A stretch of 64,000 nucleotides of DNA from Paenirhizobium daejeonense (lineage in GTDB: Bacteria; Pseudomonadota; Alphaproteobacteria; Rhizobiales; Rhizobiaceae), in NCBI RefSeq assembly GCF_014280875.1, contig NZ_JACLAL010000002.1:372001-436000 (forward strand), in the 5' to 3' direction. Shown here piece after piece: positions 53,029 to 62,409 of the stretch. Made by a program: the position numbers and the translations under genes. The notes under the pieces are model-generated. The model was not told the origin of the DNA. It searched no databases and saw only the letters and a list, made by a program, of their open reading frames with translations. Within the stretch, counting starts at the first letter, position 1. Each line of letters begins with the position of its first letter.

Positions 53029-53829
53029 TTAATATTCCGTAGGCACCGTGAGAACATCTGCCGACGGCCCCTCGAGAAAGGTCCTTACCGTCGGCGGCAG
53101 ATGCCGCGATGAAAGCGGCTGGACACCGCAACGCGACAGCATCTGGCGAATATCCGGTTCCCGCCCGATATAGCGCCAGATCATCCGCGATGCATAAGGC
53201 AGGTTCTCCTTTCGCCACGATACGCCCATTGTCGTGCCGCGCAGATAGACCCGCTGATGGGCTTCGAAAGGCATCAGGATCGTCTGCGACAGCATCGTGT
53301 TGCGGCCAATGTTGCGCTCGGTGATGAAGATGCGGTTGCGCCAGAAGGCCGCCAGTCCGACATATTTCGAAAACTGCAGGATCTCCCGTTCGGCGTCGCG
53401 GATACGCTCCACCGAGCGAACCCGGATCAACCCCTCCTCCTCGTAAAGCCTGCTGTAGGAACAGACCACCAGCCCCGGCCACGACAGCGAAAGATGATAC
53501 GTCTGGTAATATCCGACATGACGCCGCAACGCCGCGATATCACCTGGAAATCCCTGGAAGACATCAACGACGCCCTCCGCTCCCCCAAGTGAAGGCCTGC
53601 GAAGCTTCTGCCCAAAGGAACGCTCCGGCAGCTGGAAATCGGCCGGCGTCAGGCCGAAGAATGCAGCGATCCGCGCCAGATTGTGGGCAGACGGCTTTGC
53701 CTCGCCATTGATGTAGCGATTGAACTGCTGACGGTTGATGCCGATCTCCCGGCACACCTGGGAGATCGAGCGCTGCGTTGCGCAGGCCGTCCGAAGGTTT
53801 TCGACAAGGGCATCCATTTTCGATTCCAT
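53029..53829 (-). CDS. XRE-type helix-turn-helix regulator
   Basis: The protein of about 266 residues has an N-terminal Cro/C1 helix-turn-helix (SISQVCREIGINRQQFNRYINGEAKPSAHNLARIAAFFGL, residues about 20-60). An uncharacterised domain of about 190 residues follows (GYYQTYHLSLSWPGLVVCSYSRLYEE, RNIGRNTMLSQTILMPFE). Starts at 53829, 53817 and 53853 are all possible, and none has a clear ribosome site. It is divergent from binding-protein 2, with about 120 bases between, so it probably controls that operon. Confidence 0.8.
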   Translation of the reverse strand: MESKMDALVENLRTACATQRSISQVCREIGINRQQFNRYINGEAKPSAHNLARIAAFFGLTPADFQLPERSFGQKLRRPSLGGAEGVVDVFQGFPGDIAALRRHVGYYQTYHLSLSWPGLVVCSYSRLYEEEGLIRVRSVERIRDAEREILQFSKYVGLAAFWRNRIFITERNIGRNTMLSQTILMPFEAHQRVYLRGTTMGVSWRKENLPYASRMIWRYIGREPDIRQMLSRCGVQPLSSRHLPPTVRTFLEGPSADVLTVPTEY

Positions 53830-53953
53830 GCGCGATTTGAGCACAGGATACATAGCGTAAACTAGCTTAAAAGAGCGTCAGATAGCGAAATTGCGCGCCG
53901 CATTTGCCGCGATACGGTCAGCCCCGGATTTGAAACAAAAAGGGGAACCGACC

Positions 53954-55543
53954 ATGTCCGACTTCACCAGAAACACCAACGGCCTCATCTTGCCTGCGAG
54001 CGTCAGCCGCCGCGGTTTCCTCGGCGGCACGGCAGCCCTTGGCGGCCTCGCTGCCTTCGGCGGCAGCCTTCTTCCCCAGTCCGCGCGGGCGCAGGAAGCC
54101 AAACGCGGCGGCCATCTCAAGCTTGGCCTCAAGGGCGGCGCGACGAGTGACGTGCTCGACCCCGCAAGCTACAGCGCCTCGGTCCTCTTCGTCGTCGGCC
54201 GCCTCTGGGGCGACACCCTCGTCGAGTCGGACCCGAAGACCGGCGCTCCGCTGCCGGCACTCGCCACCTCGTGGGAGCCTTCCGCCGACGCCTCCGTCTG
54301 GACCTTCAAGATCCGCAGCGACGTTGCCTTCCATGACGGTAGCAAGATGACCGTCTCCGACATCGTCGCCACCCTGAAGCGCCACTCCGATGCAAACTCC
54401 AAGTCCGGTGCGCTCGGCCTGCTCTCCTCCATCACCGCCATCGAGGAAAAGGCCGGCGATCTTGTCCTGACGCTCAAGGAAGGCAATGCCGACCTGCCGC
54501 TGATGCTGACCGACTACCATCTGATCATTCAGCCCAAGGGCGGCGTCGAGAACCCGGCGGCCGCCATCGGCACCGGCCCTTATGTCCTGAAGAGCTTCGA
54601 GGCAGGTGTCCGCGCAACCTTCGAGAAGAACGCAAGCGACTGGCGCTCCGATCGCGGTTACGTCGACAGTGTCGAGATCATCGTCATGAACGATGCGACC
54701 GCCCGCATCGCCGCCCTCTCCTCCGGTCAGGTTCACTTCATCAACACGGTAGACCCGAAGACCGTGCCGCTCCTCAAGCGCGCCCCGAAGGTCGAGATCG
54801 TGCGCAGTTCGGGCAAGGGCTTCTACAGCTTCCTGATGCATTGCGACACGGCGCCTTTCGACAACAACGACCTGCGTCTTGCCCTGAAATACGCCATCGA
54901 CCGTCAGGCGATCCTCGATCAGGTTCTCGGCGGCTTCGGCACGCTCGGCAACGACTATCCGGTGAACGGCAACTACGCTCTGGCGCCTGAAAACATCGAG
55001 CAGCGCATGTATGACCCGGACAAGGCGGCCTTCCACTTCAAGAAGTCCGGCCTCGACCGCCCGGTCCTGCTGCGCACGTCCGACGCGGCCTTCCCTGGTG
55101 CTGTCGATGCCGCCATCCTCTTCCAGGAAAGCGCCAAGAAGGCCGGCATCGAGATCGAGGTGAAGCGCGAGCCGGAAGACGGCTACTGGACCAACGTGTG
55201 GAACGCCCAGCCCTTCTGCGCATCCTACTGGGGCGGCCGTCCGACACAGGATTCCCGCTACTCCACCTCCTATCTCTCGACGGCGGAATGGAACGATACC
55301 CGTTTCAAGCGCGAGGATTTCGACAAGATGCTACTCGAGGCGCGCTCCGAACTCGACGACACCAAGCGCAAGGCGCTCTACCACAGCATGGCGCTGATGG
55401 TTCGCGATGAAGGCGGCCTGATCCTGCCGGTGTTCAACGACTACATCATGGCGGCTTCGAACACGCTCAAGGGCTTTGTCGATGATATCGGTAATGACAT
55501 GTCGAACGGCTATATCGGTAGCCGCGTCTGGTTCGACGCCTGA
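53954..55543 (+). CDS. Oligopeptide-type ABC substrate-binding protein 2, Tat-exported
   Basis: The 529-residue paralogue of the protein at 46490 shares GGHLKLGL, SWEPSADAS, SDIVATLKRHSD, EGNADLPLMLTDYHLIIQPKGG, NDLRLALKYAIDRQ, DPDKAAFHFKKSGLDRPVLLRTS and YWGGRPTQD with it at the same positions. The signal has SRRGFLGGTAALGGLAAFGGSLL, a textbook Tat motif. ATG 53954 follows AAAGGGGAA. No permease or ATPase accompanies it; instead a hydrolase gene begins 23 bases downstream. It probably feeds the permease complex at 48188-51640 with a second ligand. Confidence 0.92.
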   Translation: MSDFTRNTNGLILPASVSRRGFLGGTAALGGLAAFGGSLLPQSARAQEAKRGGHLKLGLKGGATSDVLDPASYSASVLFVVGRLWGDTLVESDPKTGAPLPALATSWEPSADASVWTFKIRSDVAFHDGSKMTVSDIVATLKRHSDANSKSGALGLLSSITAIEEKAGDLVLTLKEGNADLPLMLTDYHLIIQPKGGVENPAAAIGTGPYVLKSFEAGVRATFEKNASDWRSDRGYVDSVEIIVMNDATARIAALSSGQVHFINTVDPKTVPLLKRAPKVEIVRSSGKGFYSFLMHCDTAPFDNNDLRLALKYAIDRQAILDQVLGGFGTLGNDYPVNGNYALAPENIEQRMYDPDKAAFHFKKSGLDRPVLLRTSDAAFPGAVDAAILFQESAKKAGIEIEVKREPEDGYWTNVWNAQPFCASYWGGRPTQDSRYSTSYLSTAEWNDTRFKREDFDKMLLEARSELDDTKRKALYHSMALMVRDEGGLILPVFNDYIMAASNTLKGFVDDIGNDMSNGYIGSRVWFDA

Positions 55544-55566
55544 GAACGCAGGATAGGAAGTCCATC

Positions 55567-57567
55567 ATGTCTGGCATACGCCCATTCCAAGTCATCGAGA
55601 ACCAGTGGATCATCCTGAAGGACGGCACACGCCTTGCCGCCCGCATCTGGATGCCGGACGGGGCGGAAGCCGATCCCGTGCCGGCGGTTTTCGAGTTCCT
55701 GCCTTATCGCAAGCGCGACGGAACCTGCCTGCGCGACGAGTCGACCTATCCTTCCTTCGCGGAGGCCGGCATTGCCGGCGTCCGCGTCGACATCAGGGGT
55801 TCCGGTGAATCGGATGGCGTGATCGATGGCGAGTACACCCCGCTGGAACTCGCCAACGCCTGCGAACTCATCGCCTGGATCGCCGAACAGCCGTGGTCGA
55901 ACGGCTCGGTCGGCATGATGGGCATTTCCTGGGGCGGCTTCAACTGCCTGCAGGTGGCTACAATGCGGCCGCCTGCGCTCAAAGCGGTCATCTCTATCGC
56001 TTCGACCACCGACCGCTACAATGACGATATCCACTACAAGGACGGCTGCCATCTCTCGGCCCAGCTTTCCTGGGCGGCAACCATGCAGGGCTATCAGGCC
56101 CGGTCTCCCGACCCGGCGCTCGTCGGCGATCGCTGGAAGGAAATGTGGCTCGAACGACTGGAGAACGAACCCTTCTTCATGGAGGAATGGCTCTCGCACC
56201 AGCGCCGTGACGACTTCTGGAAACACGGCTCGATCTGCGAAGACTTCTCCGCTTTCCAGGTGCCCGCGCTGGTGATTGCCGGCTGGGCCGACGGCTATCG
56301 CAATACGCCGCTCAAGGCCGTGGAAGGTCTTGGCCCGAAGGCCAAGGCGCTGATCGGTCCGTGGGTTCACAAATATCCGCATTTCGCCTGGCCGAAGCCC
56401 CGCGCCGATTTCCTCGGCGAAGCGATCCGCTGGTGGAACCGCTGGCTGCGTGACGAAACGAACGGCATTGAGGATACGCCGCAGGTTCGCGCCTATATCA
56501 TGGACGGCATCCGCCCCGCCCCACGCCGCGACTTCGACCCCGGTCGCTGGATCGCCAAGGCGACATGGAGCGAGCCGGAATATCAGTCCTTCGTAATCGA
56601 CGCCCATGGAGCACTCGTCACCGGAAAACCGGCTGGAGCGGGTGCGGGAGACATCTTCCTGAAATCGCCGCTCGATACCGGCACGGCCTCAGGCGAATGG
56701 TTTACCCTGAAGCCCGATGCGGAAATGGCGATCGACCAGCGCAGCGACGATGCTGGCTCTCTCTGCTTCGAAAGCGCGCCGCTCACGCAGGATGTCGACT
56801 ACCTAGGCCGTCCCGTGCTGACGCTGGAAGTCGCCTGCGATGCGGACTGGGCCAACCTGATTGCCCGTGTCGTCGACGTGCATCCAGATGGCACCGCCTA
56901 TCGCGTTTCGTTCGGAGTCCTCAATCTGGCGCATCGCGAAAGCAATGAAAATCCCAAGGCCATGCCGCATGGCAAGAAGGTCAAGGTGACCGTGACGCTC
57001 GACGCCTGCGGTTATCGTTTCCGGGCCGGTCACAGGATCCGCGTCGCACTTTCGACCGCCTATTGGCCGATGGTGCTGCCGGCGCCCTTCGATCCGGGTC
57101 TGACAGTCGATACGGCCAGCCTGTCGCTCGCCTTGCCCCTTCTCAGCGCCCATGATGAAATCACGGTAAAGGAGCCGGACAATCCGGATCCGCTGCCGAA
57201 ATACATCAACCATGAACCGGGCGAGACCCAGCGACAGGTGCTGCGCGATCTCTCCGGCAACAGCACCACCTATTATCTGCTGGAGGACACGGGCCTTTCC
57301 GAACACCCCGATACCGGTCTCTCCACCCGCCAGATCCGCGAGGAGGCCTGGTCGATCACGCCCGGTGATCCGCTGTCCATGTCGGGAACCTCGACCTGGA
57401 CCTGTGATATGGTTCGTCCCGGCTGGACGGTTCGCTCGGTCGCAACCTCGACCATGACCTGCACCGACACCGAATGGCTCATAGAGGCGCATGTGACGGC
57501 CCACGAAGGCGATGCACTTGTCTTTGAACGACATTTCGAGCGCCGTATCGCACGTGATTTCATGTGA
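55567..57567 (+). CDS. CocE/NonD-family hydrolase (X-Pro dipeptidyl-peptidase S15 fold)
   Basis: The 666-residue cytosolic serine hydrolase (no signal peptide) has an alpha/beta-hydrolase N-terminal part. The nucleophile is in MMGISWGGFNCLQVA (about residue 120), the Asp in IAGWADGYRNTP and the His in GPWVHKYPHFAWPKP. A C-terminal jelly-roll domain follows (GRPVLTLEVACDADWANLIARVVDVHPDG, RAGHRIRVALSTAYWP). Relatives split esters (cocaine), acyl-amino acid esters or X-Pro peptides. It starts 23 bases after binding-protein 2, so the imported compound is probably its substrate. The zinc alcohol dehydrogenase next in line suggests that an alcohol is released. Confidence 0.9.
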   Translation: MSGIRPFQVIENQWIILKDGTRLAARIWMPDGAEADPVPAVFEFLPYRKRDGTCLRDESTYPSFAEAGIAGVRVDIRGSGESDGVIDGEYTPLELANACELIAWIAEQPWSNGSVGMMGISWGGFNCLQVATMRPPALKAVISIASTTDRYNDDIHYKDGCHLSAQLSWAATMQGYQARSPDPALVGDRWKEMWLERLENEPFFMEEWLSHQRRDDFWKHGSICEDFSAFQVPALVIAGWADGYRNTPLKAVEGLGPKAKALIGPWVHKYPHFAWPKPRADFLGEAIRWWNRWLRDETNGIEDTPQVRAYIMDGIRPAPRRDFDPGRWIAKATWSEPEYQSFVIDAHGALVTGKPAGAGAGDIFLKSPLDTGTASGEWFTLKPDAEMAIDQRSDDAGSLCFESAPLTQDVDYLGRPVLTLEVACDADWANLIARVVDVHPDGTAYRVSFGVLNLAHRESNENPKAMPHGKKVKVTVTLDACGYRFRAGHRIRVALSTAYWPMVLPAPFDPGLTVDTASLSLALPLLSAHDEITVKEPDNPDPLPKYINHEPGETQRQVLRDLSGNSTTYYLLEDTGLSEHPDTGLSTRQIREEAWSITPGDPLSMSGTSTWTCDMVRPGWTVRSVATSTMTCTDTEWLIEAHVTAHEGDALVFERHFERRIARDFM

Positions 57568-57626
57568 TCGACGTGCTTTGATATCTCGCCGCCGAAATGT
57601 CGGCGGCGAGTCTGAAGGAGAGTTTC

Positions 57627-58670
57627 ATGAAGGCGATGCTTTACGAGCGTTTTGGCGAATCCCCCGAGGTGATCGACGTTCCCGATCCGTCGCCGCCTAA
57701 AGCCGGTGTCGTCCTCAGCATCACCGCGACAGGCCTCTGCCGCAGTGATTGGCACGGCTGGAAAGGACACGACTCCGATATCAACCTGCCGCACGTCCCT
57801 GGCCACGAATTCGCAGGCGTGGTCGAGGCCGTGGGGCCGGAAGTGAAACGCTTCAAGGTCGGCGATCGCGTAACCGTGCCCTTCGTCTCCGGTTGCGGTC
57901 ATTGCTACGAATGCAAATCGGGCAACAGCCAGGTTTGCGAGGGACAGTTCCAGCCCGGTTTCACCCATTGGGGCAGCTATGCCGAGCTCATGGCGCTCGA
58001 TTACGCCGACCACAACCTCGTGAAACTCCCGGAAGCAATCGATGACGCGACAGCGGCAAGCCTCGGCTGCCGTTTCGCAACCTCGTTCCGTGCTGTCGTT
58101 GATCAGGGACGGCTCAAGGGCGGCGAGTGGCTGGCCGTGCACGGGTGCGGCGGCGTCGGCCTTTCCGCCATCATGATTGGCAAGGCGCTCGGCGCCAGTG
58201 TCGTGGCCATCGACATTTCCGAGGAAAAGCTCGCTCTGGCCCGCTCGCTCGGCGCTTCGGTCACGATCAACTCTACAAGGGAGACAGATGTACCCGTTGC
58301 CGTGCGCGACGCGACCGGCGGCGGTGTTCACGTCTCCATCGATGCGCTCGGACATCCCACCACCTGCTGCAATTCGATCGTCAACCTGCGCCGGCGCGGC
58401 CGCCACGTACAGGTCGGCCTGATGCTCGCCGATAACGCGACACCGCAATTGCCGATGGATCGCGTCATCGCCCACGAATTGGAGATCTACGGCAGCCATG
58501 GCATGCAAGCCTGGCGCTATGACGCGATGCTCACGATGATCGAAGCCGGCACATTGCAACCCCAGAAACTGATCGGCAGGCACATATCGCTGACGGAAGC
58601 CGTCCCCGCCTTGATGGCCATGGACAGCTTTGCCGAAAACGGCATTACGATCATCGACCGGTTCGAATAA
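57627..58670 (+). CDS. Zinc-dependent alcohol dehydrogenase (MDR family)
   Basis: The 347-residue medium-chain dehydrogenase has the catalytic zinc cysteine in [13 protein letters not shown] and the [12 protein letters not shown] motif. The structural zinc lobe is [16 protein letters not shown] (four cysteines), and the NAD site [20 protein letters not shown] 57627 has GAAGGAG eight bases upstream. It begins 59 bases after the CocE-type hydrolase and completes the unit of binding protein 2, hydrolase and dehydrogenase. An inverted repeat follows at 58677. Substrate inferred: an alcohol set free by the hydrolase. Confidence 0.92.
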   Translation: MKAMLYERFGESPEVIDVPDPSPPKAGVVLSITATGLCRSDWHGWKGHDSDINLPHVPGHEFAGVVEAVGPEVKRFKVGDRVTVPFVSGCGHCYECKSGNSQVCEGQFQPGFTHWGSYAELMALDYADHNLVKLPEAIDDATAASLGCRFATSFRAVVDQGRLKGGEWLAVHGCGGVGLSAIMIGKALGASVVAIDISEEKLALARSLGASVTINSTRETDVPVAVRDATGGGVHVSIDALGHPTTCCNSIVNLRRRGRHVQVGLMLADNATPQLPMDRVIAHELEIYGSHGMQAWRYDAMLTMIEAGTLQPQKLIGRHISLTEAVPALMAMDSFAENGITIIDRFE

Positions 58671-58676
58671 AAACAC

Positions 58677-58708
58677 TGCTGCAGCGCAGCAAGGCGCGCG
58701 CTGCAGCA
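58677..58708 (+). terminator. Inverted repeat after alcohol dehydrogenase, possible terminator
   Basis: TGCTGCAGCGC (58677-58687) and GCGCTGCAGCA (58698-58708) form a perfect 11-bp stem with a 10-base loop, 6 bases past the stop codon. No clear T-run follows (CGCCAAATCCC), so termination may be Rho-assisted. Confidence 0.5.
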
Positions 58709-58799
58709 CGCCAAATCCCATAAAATTTAACGGATTATTTTTAGTTGTTTCGCATAAACATGGGTGTTCGCAACTCGCGTCTTTCGGAGAGTTCCCCTC

Positions 58800-60503
58800 A
58801 TGTCCATGCTTTCGCTCGGCCTCGGTTCTGATGCCTCCCGCATCATCGAGGCATTGAATCGCTCGCTAGCCATCATCGAGTTCGATCTGGAAGGTAACAT
58901 CCTCGGAGCCAACGACAATTTTTGTCGTGTGATGGGCTATCAGAAGAGCGAGATCGTCGGCCGGCACCACCGCATCTTTGTCGATCCTGTGGAAGCAAAC
59001 TCACCGGCCTATCGCGAATTTTGGCGCAAGCTTGCAGCCGGCAAATACGACCAGCAACAATATAAGCGTATCGGTAAGGGCGGCAAAACTGTCTGGATCG
59101 AGGCGACCTATAACCCGGTCTTCCGCGGCGGCAAGCCTTACAAGGTAGTGAAGACCGCAACCGACATTACCGCCACGAAGATTCAATCCCTCGACAGCTC
59201 CGGAAAAATCTCGGCGCTCTCCCGATCGCAGGCGATCATCGAATTCACGCCGAGGGGCGAAATCATCTCGGCCAACGAGAACTTTCTCGGCCTGATGGGA
59301 TACAGCCTGGAGGAGATCAAGGGCAAGCATCACTCGATGTTCTGCGAACAGGAATACGCCAGGTCCGCCGCTTACAACGCTTTCTGGAGCAGCCTTGCCT
59401 CCGGCGAGTACCATTCCGACCAGTTCACCCGCGTGACCAAGAGCGGCGAAAAGGTTCATATTCAGGCGACCTACAATCCGATCCTAGATGAGACCGGCAA
59501 GGTTTGGAAGGTCGTCAAATTTGCCAATGACGTTACCGGCCGCGTCCGGGCCATGGACGAACTTGCGGCAGGCCTCCATCGACTGGCCGACTGCAACATC
59601 CGCATGACGATGGACCACCCGTTCTCATCAGAATTCGAACCCCTGCGCCACGACTTCAACATCTCCATCGCCAAGTTCCAGGAGACGCTGGTCGAGGTTC
59701 TCGCCGAAACGGCAGAGCTCAAGTCCAACAGCGCCGAAATGCGCGAGGGATCGGAGCATCTGGCCAGTCGATCCGAGCAGCAGGCATCATCGCTTGAGGA
59801 GACTTCGGCAGCACTCGAGCAGATCACCGCCACCATCCGCGAATCCACCAACCGCACGAACGACACGCGGTCTCTGGTCCGCGACGCCCACAAGGCAGCA
59901 ACGGCTTCTGTAGAAGTGGTAAAATCGACAGTCGCCGCCATGGGACGCATCGAAGTTGCCTCCAAGGAGATCGCAAACATCATCGACGTCATCGACGAGA
60001 TTGCTTTCCAGACGAACCTCCTGGCCCTCAACGCCGGCGTCGAGGCGGCACGCGCCGGCGAAAGCGGCAAGGGCTTTGCCGTCGTGGCACAGGAAGTGCG
60101 CGAGCTTGCACAGCGCTCCGCCAAGGCCGCCCAGGAGATCGCGCAACTCATCACACATTCCTCTGAGGAAGTGAAGGAAGGCGTAAGACTCGTGGCAGAT
60201 ACGGGCGACGCGCTGAACCGAATCGAGACCTTTGTCCACTCGATCGACCTCAACGTTGAGGCGATCGCGACCGCCGCCGTCGAACAGTCGCGCCGGCTTT
60301 CAGAGATCAGCACGGCCGTAAACGCACTCGACCAGGTAACTCAGCAGAACACCTCTATGGTCGGCAGCATGAAAGGTATCAGCATGGCTCTGGCAGAAGG
60401 CGCGGAAAAGCTCGTCATTCTGGCCAACCGTTTCAAGCTGAATCGGCGCAAGGTCATTCGCGAGACCGGTGAGTCCATACCTACGTCACGCCGGGCGGCC
60501 TGA
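58800..60503 (+). CDS. Soluble double-PAS methyl-accepting chemotaxis protein
   Basis: The 567-residue cytosolic chemoreceptor has two tandem PAS domains at about residues 17-130 and 138-253 ([46 protein letters not shown]), each ending with a PAC-type DIT or DVT. A short HAMP-like helix and the signalling hairpin follow ([40 protein letters not shown]). No membrane helix is visible. The C-terminus (TSRRAA) lacks the W-x-x-F docking pentapeptide seen in the receptor at 3371. The PAS pair resembles Aer-type redox or energy sensing, although the flavin ligand is not provable. ATG 58800 has GGAGA upstream. Confidence 0.93.
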   Translation: MSMLSLGLGSDASRIIEALNRSLAIIEFDLEGNILGANDNFCRVMGYQKSEIVGRHHRIFVDPVEANSPAYREFWRKLAAGKYDQQQYKRIGKGGKTVWIEATYNPVFRGGKPYKVVKTATDITATKIQSLDSSGKISALSRSQAIIEFTPRGEIISANENFLGLMGYSLEEIKGKHHSMFCEQEYARSAAYNAFWSSLASGEYHSDQFTRVTKSGEKVHIQATYNPILDETGKVWKVVKFANDVTGRVRAMDELAAGLHRLADCNIRMTMDHPFSSEFEPLRHDFNISIAKFQETLVEVLAETAELKSNSAEMREGSEHLASRSEQQASSLEETSAALEQITATIRESTNRTNDTRSLVRDAHKAATASVEVVKSTVAAMGRIEVASKEIANIIDVIDEIAFQTNLLALNAGVEAARAGESGKGFAVVAQEVRELAQRSAKAAQEIAQLITHSSEEVKEGVRLVADTGDALNRIETFVHSIDLNVEAIATAAVEQSRRLSEISTAVNALDQVTQQNTSMVGSMKGISMALAEGAEKLVILANRFKLNRRKVIRETGESIPTSRRAA

Positions 60504-60509
60504 TCGGGA

Positions 60510-60944
60510 TCAGGAGAACATCCGTGCCTCGTTGTGCCTGCTTCCGGCACTGAGTACCCGAAGCAGGCGCAACGCCCTCTCGGCGTCGGCCGCCGGCACG
60601 AAGATGTGATCATGATAATAGGCCGCGACCACGTTCGCGGCTATTCCGTTTCGTGCGAGTTCCGCTGAAACGGCAGCCGTAAGCCCCACCGCCTCCAGTG
60701 ACGAATGCACATCGAGCGTGATTTGCCGCAATGGTGTCCCGCGGGCTAATCCGAGCGCCCGTGCCTTTTCCAAAAGCAGGATCAGCGTCAGTCCTTCCGC
60801 CTCCCTAAAGCTTCCGAGCGGATCGAGTAAGGCGAGATCAGGGACCTGGCCCGGCAACGCGTGAACGAACACGAAGACATCGGGAGTCAGCCGGGGCTCC
60901 ATCTCTGCCAGAAGCTGCACCGGGTCGATGATGCTGCTATTCAT
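60510..60944 (-). CDS. ACT-domain protein (DUF2241-like)
   Basis: The 144-residue protein of two ACT-like halves contains LLAEMEPRLTPDVFVFVHALPG, GLTLILLLEKARALGL, ITLDVHSSLEAVGLTAAVSAELARNGIAANVVAAYYHDHIFVPAADAERALRLL. Such proteins bind amino acids and regulate by allostery. It converges with the chemoreceptor gene with six bases between and is divergent from the MHS transporter gene. ATG 60944 has GGAGA at usable spacing. The ligand is unknown. Confidence 0.85.
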   Translation of the reverse strand: MNSSIIDPVQLLAEMEPRLTPDVFVFVHALPGQVPDLALLDPLGSFREAEGLTLILLLEKARALGLARGTPLRQITLDVHSSLEAVGLTAAVSAELARNGIAANVVAAYYHDHIFVPAADAERALRLLRVLSAGSRHNEARMFS

Positions 60945-61069
60945 CGTCAGTTCTCCACGTTTTCAGGGTATTTTGCCCCCAAACGGCCATGTAATGTCTT
61001 GCAATACCGGACACTTTGCCGCATGCCCGGCCCAGCGCGCCAAATGCGCTGTATTTCAGGACTCCTCGC

Positions 61070-62407
61070 ATGACCTCCCTCCCATTGACGCAGACCAAAT
61101 CCCGCCCCCTCGACGGCCGCGATTACAAAACGCTTGGCCTCTCCGCACTCGGTGGCGCTCTCGAATTTTATGATTTCATCATATTCGTTTTCTTTGCAAC
61201 GGTGATCGGCAAGCTGTTCTTCCCCGAGGGCATGCCGGACTGGCTGGTTCTGATCCAGACCTTCGGCATCTTCGCCGCAGGTTATCTGGTACGTCCGATC
61301 GGCGGCATCGTTCTCGCGCATTTCGGCGACCGTTTCGGCCGCAAGAAGGTTTTCGCCTTTTCCATCCTGCTGATGGCGCTCTCGACGCTCGGCATGGCGA
61401 TGATGCCGACCTATCACAGTATCGGTGTCGCAGCTCCCGTCCTGCTGATCATTCTGCGCATGCTGCAAGGTGCAGCGATCGGAGGCGAGGTTCCCGGAGC
61501 CTGGACCTTCGTGGCCGAGCATGTGCCCGCCCGTCGCACCGGCCTTGCCTGCGGCATCCTCACCTCCGGGCTTTCCCTCGGCATCCTTTTCGGATCGCTT
61601 ATCGCCACGCTGGTCAACACCATCTTCGTGCCCGAGGAAGTCGCCTCCTACGCCTGGCGCATCCCCTTCCTGCTCGGTGGCATCTTCGGCCTCATCGCCG
61701 TTTATCTCCGCCGCTGGCTGGAAGAGACACCGGTCTTCGCTGAGATGAAGCGCAGCAACGCGCTTTCCGCCAGCCTGCCGCTCAAGGCTGTGCTGCGCGA
61801 CCATCCGCGCGCGGTCATTATCTCCGTGCTGCTGACCTGGGTTCTTTCCGCGGCCATCGTCGTCACCACGCTGATGACAGCGACCTTCCTGCAGAAACTC
61901 TACGGCTACACCGCCCGCGAGTCGCTGGCCGCAACCTCCTTCGGCACGCTGTTCCTGATGATCGGCGTGGTTGCCGCAGGCGCCCTGATCGACCGCGTCG
62001 GCAGCGGCCGTTTCTTCACCTTCGGCAGCATCCTCTTCGCCGCCGCGACCTTTGCCTTCTACACCTATGCGGCAACGTCGCTCGAAGTCCTCTTCGCGCT
62101 CTATGCCGTGATGGGCCTCTCTGTCGGAATGGTCGGAGCGGTTCCCTACGTGATGGTGCGCGCCTTCCCGGCTCCGGTCCGTTTTTCCGGCCTATCGTTC
62201 TCCTACAACATTTCATATGCCGTCTTCGGCGGGCTGACACCGATCGCGGTCACCACCATGCTCGCCGTCAACCCCATGGCGCACGCATGGTATCTGCTGT
62301 TCGTGGCGGCGCTGGCCTTCGCCATCGGCATCTACCTGCTGATCCACGGCGACAAGGTCGAGGCCCACGGCGCAGAGCAGGAAACTCCGGCCCGCGCCGC
62401 GGCCTGA
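61070..62407 (+). CDS. MHS-family MFS transporter (metabolite:H+ symporter)
   Basis: The 445-residue inner-membrane symporter has twelve helices. Family signatures are GALEFYDFIIFVFFATVIGKLFFP (helix 1), RPIGGIVLAHFGDRFGRKKVFAFSILLMA (the D-R-x-G-R-K loop 2-3) and LQGAAIGGEVPGAWTFVAEHVPARRTG. Helices 7-12 follow. Relatives carry proline/betaine, dicarboxylates, shikimate or alpha-ketoglutarate with protons. ATG 61070 follows AGGA. It converges with an esterase gene whose end overlaps a terminator-like hairpin. Confidence 0.9.
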   Translation: MTSLPLTQTKSRPLDGRDYKTLGLSALGGALEFYDFIIFVFFATVIGKLFFPEGMPDWLVLIQTFGIFAAGYLVRPIGGIVLAHFGDRFGRKKVFAFSILLMALSTLGMAMMPTYHSIGVAAPVLLIILRMLQGAAIGGEVPGAWTFVAEHVPARRTGLACGILTSGLSLGILFGSLIATLVNTIFVPEEVASYAWRIPFLLGGIFGLIAVYLRRWLEETPVFAEMKRSNALSASLPLKAVLRDHPRAVIISVLLTWVLSAAIVVTTLMTATFLQKLYGYTARESLAATSFGTLFLMIGVVAAGALIDRVGSGRFFTFGSILFAAATFAFYTYAATSLEVLFALYAVMGLSVGMVGAVPYVMVRAFPAPVRFSGLSFSYNISYAVFGGLTPIAVTTMLAVNPMAHAWYLLFVAALAFAIGIYLLIHGDKVEAHGAEQETPARAAA

Positions 62408-62409
62408 AC

